NCBI GenBank assembly: GCA_050942875.1
Contig: JBMNOD010000009.1
Span: 1 to 64,000 of the forward strand
DNA: 64,000 bases
Reading direction: 5' to 3'
Origin: JAAZAI01 sp050942875
GTDB taxonomy: Bacteria > Verrucomicrobiota > Kiritimatiellia > RFP12 > UBA3636
This document shows positions 60,892-64,000 of the stretch, in pieces. Under the pieces are notes generated by a model. The model saw only the letters and a list, made by a program, of their open reading frames with translations, was not told the origin of the DNA and searched no databases. Numbering within the stretch: the first letter of the stretch is position 1; each line of letters starts with the position of its first letter. Made by a program: the position numbers and the translations under genes.

Positions 60892-62022
60892 TTACTTTCG
60901 AGCACGATGGGTTGCGCGGTAGCGGGCGGGGGTGATGTCTTCCGTCTTGCGGAAGGCGTTCCAGAAGTAGGAGGGTTCGCCATCGCCTGCGAGCGCGGCG
61001 ATGTCGGCGAGGGGAATGTCGGTGTCAACAAGCAGGCGGCAGATCTCGCGGTGGCGGCGGTGTCGCCACTCTGCCGCAGGGGAGCGACCGAGTGCGGCAT
61101 TGAAGCGCAGTTCAAGGCTGCGCTTCGAGGCTCCCAGGCGGCGCGCCAGTTCGTCGATGCCGCAGGGACGGAAGAGATTGGCCTCCATTTCACCTACGGC
61201 GCGAGCGACCAGGGGGTCGTGGCAGATGAACAGCGCCGAGGATTCGCGTACGACGAGGCGCACGGGAGGGAGTGTTTGGGAGGCGGGGCGCGTCTGGGGG
61301 CGGTGGAGCATGGCCGTCATCAGGGTTGCCGCCGTGCGTCCGATCAGGGTGTCGGGCAGGATGATCGAGCTGAGCGGCTTGGCCGACAGCACGGAGTCGA
61401 GCGCCGAGTCGCCGACGCCGACGACGGAAACGGAGTCGGGGACGGCGCGGCCGTGTGCGAGGAGCGCCTGCACCGCTTGGCGGGCGAGGAAATCCGAGGT
61501 GCAGAAGCACCCCGTGCGTTCGGGGAGCGTGGCGATCCAGCGCCCGAGCCGCACGGCATCGGAGCAGACCACGTCTGCGGGCACGACGGCAACGGCGAGG
61601 TTGAGTGCGGCGGCGCGGCGGGTGAACCCCTCGTGCATGAGGCGCGAGGCGTAATCGGCGCGCTCGTATGCGATTGCTGTGTTTTGCCAGCCGTTGCGCA
61701 CGAAGGCGTCGGCGGCGAGGCGTCCGGCGGCGGCGAAGTCGGGAAGCACGGAGGGAACCGACGTGATTGCCGATGCGGTGCCGATGTTCACGAGCGGAAC
61801 GCCAAATGGCTTCAGGGTCTCAAGCCAGAGGTCGCCGAGAAACGCGCCGATCACGCCGTCCACCGATCCGGAGCCCAGCAGATGCAGCAGCGTGTCGGTC
61901 TGGTTGTGGTGGAGCGGCGCCAATCGCGTGTCGGGAAGGGTTGAAATCACATCCTTGACGCCGACGAGGATTCGCAATGAGCGCGAGAGATCGGAATCGA
62001 GCAGCAGGGCGATGGTCTTCAT
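60892..62022 (-). CDS. XylR-like regulator: LacI-type sensor plus AraC helix-turn-helix
   Basis: 376 residues. Residues about 1-270 form a LacI/periplasmic-binding-like sensor (IALLLDSDLSRSLRILVGV, FCTSDFLARQAVQALLAHG, SVVGVGDSALDSVLSAKPLS). Residues about 280-376 form an AraC-type double helix-turn-helix (IDELARRLGASKRSLELRF and PSYFWNAFRKTEDITPARYR). This is the architecture of E. coli XylR. It is divergent from gmd, 103 bases apart. It could act on xylAB at 42.6-45.2 kb or on its divergent neighbours; the ligand is unknown. Confidence 0.9.
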   Translation of the reverse strand: MKTIALLLDSDLSRSLRILVGVKDVISTLPDTRLAPLHHNQTDTLLHLLGSGSVDGVIGAFLGDLWLETLKPFGVPLVNIGTASAITSVPSVLPDFAAAGRLAADAFVRNGWQNTAIAYERADYASRLMHEGFTRRAAALNLAVAVVPADVVCSDAVRLGRWIATLPERTGCFCTSDFLARQAVQALLAHGRAVPDSVSVVGVGDSALDSVLSAKPLSSIILPDTLIGRTAATLMTAMLHRPQTRPASQTLPPVRLVVRESSALFICHDPLVARAVGEMEANLFRPCGIDELARRLGASKRSLELRFNAALGRSPAAEWRHRRHREICRLLVDTDIPLADIAALAGDGEPSYFWNAFRKTEDITPARYRATHRARK

Positions 62023-62034
62023 GTATGCGCAAAA

Positions 62035-62063
62035 TCATAACCTATTATTTCGCTTTTGCACAA
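62035..62063 (-). promoter_or_regulatory. Candidate promoter of the XylR-like gene
   Basis: On the minus strand: TTGTGC (62063-62058), 17 bases, TTATGA (62040-62035), 12 bases before the ATG at 62022. GCAAAA and TTTTGC flank the region as an inverted pair, which might be an operator half-site pair. Confidence 0.4.
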
Positions 62064-62125
62064 TGAAAATCGCATGGCAGGGGAGTATGATGGTTCGCAT
62101 TGAAGGACTGCGAAGGATTTCCATT

Positions 62126-63139
62126 ATGAAAAAGGCGTTGATCACCGGCATCACGGGACAGGACGGCTCCTACCTGACGGAGCTGCTTTTGGAGAAGGGC
62201 TACGAAGTCCACGGGCTCATCCGACGGTCGTCGAACTTCAACACGCAGCGCATCGACCATTTGTACCAGGATCCGCACATCATGGGCGTGCGCCTCTTTT
62301 TGCACTATGGCGATTTGGCGGACTCGGTGCGGCTCACGAGGCTGCTCTACGATCTGCGCCCGGACGAGGTTTACCATCTTGGCGCGCAGAGCCATGTGCG
62401 TGTGTCGTTCGACATGCCCGAATACACGGCGGACGTGACGGGCGTGGGAGCGGTGCGGCTCCTCGACGCAATCCGCGAGGCGGGCGTCGGGCATGGCGTG
62501 CGCTTCTACCAGGCGTCATCGTCCGAGCTTTTCGGCCAGGTGGCGGAGACGCCGCAGACGGAGAGCACGCCGTTCCATCCGCGCTCGCCCTACGCCTGCG
62601 CGAAGCTCTACGCCCACTGGATCACCCGCAACTACCGCGAAGCGTACGAGCTGCACGCCTCCAATGGCATCCTTTTCAACCATGAGTCCCCGCGCCGCGG
62701 CCCCACCTTTGTGACACGCAAGATCACCATGGCCGCCGCGCGGATCAAGCTCGGCCTTCAAAACGAGCTGTTCCTTGGCAACCTTGACGCACGGCGCGAC
62801 TGGGGTTTCGCGGGCGACTACGTCGAGGCGATGTGGCGGATACTCCAGCAGGACAAGCCGGACGACTATGTGATTGCGACGGGCGAGACGCACTCCGTCC
62901 GCGAATTTTGCGAAGAGGCGTTCGCCTTGCTCGATCTCGATTGGAAGGACTACGTCCGCTTTGACCCGCGTTACGAGCGGCCGGCGGAGGTCGATGTGCT
63001 GGTCGGCGATTCGAGCAAGGCCCGGCGGGTTCTCGGGTGGGAGCCGACGGTTGATTTCAAGAGTCTGGTGCGCATGATGGTCGAGGCCGATCTGGCGGAG
63101 GCCCGCCAGCAGCGCGCGATGATCGAGCAGCGGCAGTAA
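62126..63139 (+). CDS. gmd: GDP-mannose 4,6-dehydratase
   Basis: 337 residues, extended SDR, usual Gmd length. It begins ALITGITGQDGSYLTELLL (NADP-binding TGxxGQDG, a Gmd hallmark), then HLGAQSHVRVSFDMPEYTA, the catalytic FYQASSSELFG and YACAKLYAHW (Tyr and Lys), and NHESPRRGPTFVTRKIT. It converts GDP-mannose to GDP-4-keto-6-deoxymannose. GAAGGAT precedes ATG 62126. It is followed 12 bases later by fcl, so the two form the GDP-L-fucose operon. Confidence 0.96.
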   Translation: MKKALITGITGQDGSYLTELLLEKGYEVHGLIRRSSNFNTQRIDHLYQDPHIMGVRLFLHYGDLADSVRLTRLLYDLRPDEVYHLGAQSHVRVSFDMPEYTADVTGVGAVRLLDAIREAGVGHGVRFYQASSSELFGQVAETPQTESTPFHPRSPYACAKLYAHWITRNYREAYELHASNGILFNHESPRRGPTFVTRKITMAAARIKLGLQNELFLGNLDARRDWGFAGDYVEAMWRILQQDKPDDYVIATGETHSVREFCEEAFALLDLDWKDYVRFDPRYERPAEVDVLVGDSSKARRVLGWEPTVDFKSLVRMMVEADLAEARQQRAMIEQRQ

Positions 63140-63151
63140 GGGAGAGACAAG

Positions 63152-64000
63152 ATGAGCAATCCGTTTGAAAAGACCCTGGTCCTGGGGCATCGGGGCATGG
63201 TCGGGTCGGCGGTCGTCCGCCGCATGGCGGCGAAGGGGCTGCCGCCGCCGCTGACGGCGGGGCGAAAGGAGCTGGACTGCCTCGACCAGGCGGCGGTGCG
63301 CCGCTACATCGCCGAGCGCCGGCCGACGTCGGTCGTCGTCGCGGCGGCGAAGGTCGGCGGCATCGAGGCGAACCGCACGCAGATGTCCGAGTTCATGTAC
63401 GAGAACTTGATGGTCGCCGCGAACGTCGTCGAGGCGTGCTTCCGCGCGGACGTTCCGCGCGTGCTGTTCCTGGGCAGCTCCTGCATCTACCCGCGCCTGG
63501 CGCCCCAGCCGATCAACGAGGACGCGCTGCTGACCGGCCCGCTGGAGCCTTCCAACGAAGGCTACGCCATCGCGAAAATCGCCGGCATGAAGCTCTGCCA
63601 ATACTACCGCCGCCAATACGGCGTTTGCTACCATTCGGTGATGCCCACCAATCTTTACGGGCCGGGCGACAGCTACCACCCCAAGCATTCGCACGTGCTT
63701 CCCGCGCTGATCCGCCGCTTCGAGGAGGCGCGACTTGCCGACGCGAAGTCGGTGACGCTCTGGGGCACGGGGTCGGCGTTGCGGGAGTTCCTCCATGTCG
63801 ATGACCTGGCCGAGGCCGTGCTCTTTCTCATGGGGCAGGACGATCCGCCCGACTGGGCGAACGTCGGTTCGGGCGAGGAGGTGTCGATCCGCGAGCTCGC
63901 CGAGAAGGTTCGCGCCGCGGTCGGCGTGGACTGCGAGATTGTCTGGGATCCGTCGAAGCCCGACGGCACCCCGCGCAAGCTCCTCGACTGCTCGCGAATC
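63152..64000 (+). CDS. fcl: GDP-L-fucose synthase, 3' end beyond the window
   Basis: 283 residues visible, so about 25-30 are missing at the C-terminus. The NADP motif is LVLGHRGMVGSAVVRR. AAKVGGIEANRTQMSEFMYEN, the catalytic FLGSSCIYPRLAPQPI and the Tyr-Lys pair in EGYAIAKIAGMKLCQYYRRQ are all GDP-fucose synthase features. It epimerises and reduces the product of Gmd to GDP-L-fucose. GGGAGAG lies before ATG 63152. GDP-fucose would feed capsule, O-antigen or glycoprotein fucosylation. Confidence 0.95.
   Translation, partial: MSNPFEKTLVLGHRGMVGSAVVRRMAAKGLPPPLTAGRKELDCLDQAAVRRYIAERRPTSVVVAAAKVGGIEANRTQMSEFMYENLMVAANVVEACFRADVPRVLFLGSSCIYPRLAPQPINEDALLTGPLEPSNEGYAIAKIAGMKLCQYYRRQYGVCYHSVMPTNLYGPGDSYHPKHSHVLPALIRRFEEARLADAKSVTLWGTGSALREFLHVDDLAEAVLFLMGQDDPPDWANVGSGEEVSIRELAEKVRAAVGVDCEIVWDPSKPDGTPRKLLDCSRI

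Overview
The window reads as chromosomal DNA of a GC-rich, anaerobic, saccharolytic member of the PVC superphylum, most plausibly a Kiritimatiellota/Lentisphaerota-type gut bacterium. The grounds are: large secreted proteins with autotransporter-associated beta-strand repeats; many SGNH esterases and glycoside hydrolases; a corrinoid methyltransferase operon; oxygen-sensitive Fe-S enzymes; and, near 60.7 kb, a gene for the short basic protein (begins MSQHSSL, core RNVLKR) that is a Verrucomicrobia/Chlamydiae/Lentisphaerae marker. The assignment is inferred from family knowledge; no rRNA is present.

Layout. 0-0.6 kb: dispersed repeat interrupted by a MITE-like insertion. 0.6-14.2 kb: carbohydrate locus with a divergent GntR-LacI hybrid regulator, an SGNH+GH2 fusion, a secreted beta-strand protein, a GH32 fructan hydrolase and a GH42-like beta-galactosidase; a palindromic operator lies between the divergent promoters. 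14.4-15.4 kb: solitary PotD-like lipoprotein. 15.5-21.4 kb: AraC regulator divergent from a five-gene corrinoid methyl-transfer operon (MtaA/MtbA-like UroD protein, corrinoid protein, second UroD protein, RACE activator, DUF1638), ending in a perfect 30-bp palindrome shared with convergent galK. 21.4-25.5 kb: galactokinase, phosphohexomutase, tRNA-Lys, tRNA-Gly, a GYF_2-type membrane protein, tRNA-Pro.

25.5-30.6 kb is a visibly AT-richer accessory island next to tRNA-Pro: a restriction-modification system (PD-DSK nuclease, N6-adenine methylase, coupled zinc-ribbon microprotein), the second copy of the dispersed repeat, an unrecognised membrane-protein/metallo-beta-lactamase-fold gene pair, and a MITE-like element. 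30.6-41.9 kb: minus-strand secretome cluster with a 1528-residue M60 peptidase/FGE-like/SGNH fusion, two beta-strand proteins sharing a C-terminal tail, and an SGNH esterase. 41.9-42.6 kb: 36-bp tandem repeats. 42.6-49.8 kb: xylulokinase, xylose isomerase, ferredoxin-type aldo/keto reductase, a membrane protein and a GH95-like hydrolase. 50.0-60.8 kb: ApgM-type phosphoglycerate mutase-galE, hisB-hisC-UDPGP pyrophosphorylase, sialate O-acetylesterase, an SH3 protein-ispH-panC-YhcH chain, and the small basic protein gene with a +1 frameshift site. 60.9-64.0 kb: XylR-like regulator and GDP-L-fucose synthesis (gmd, fcl, the latter cut by the window end).

How it fits together: secreted hydrolases, esterases and a mucin-type peptidase release plant or host glycan sugars. 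Cytoplasmic GH2, GH32, GH95, GalK, GalE, XylA/XylB and the phosphomutase route them inward, and Gmd/Fcl make fucose for surface glycans. The corrinoid operon would harvest methyl groups from an unidentified methylated compound. Several genes show good promoters whose -10 box lies only 6-10 nt before the start codon, so leaderless or nearly leaderless mRNAs look common here.
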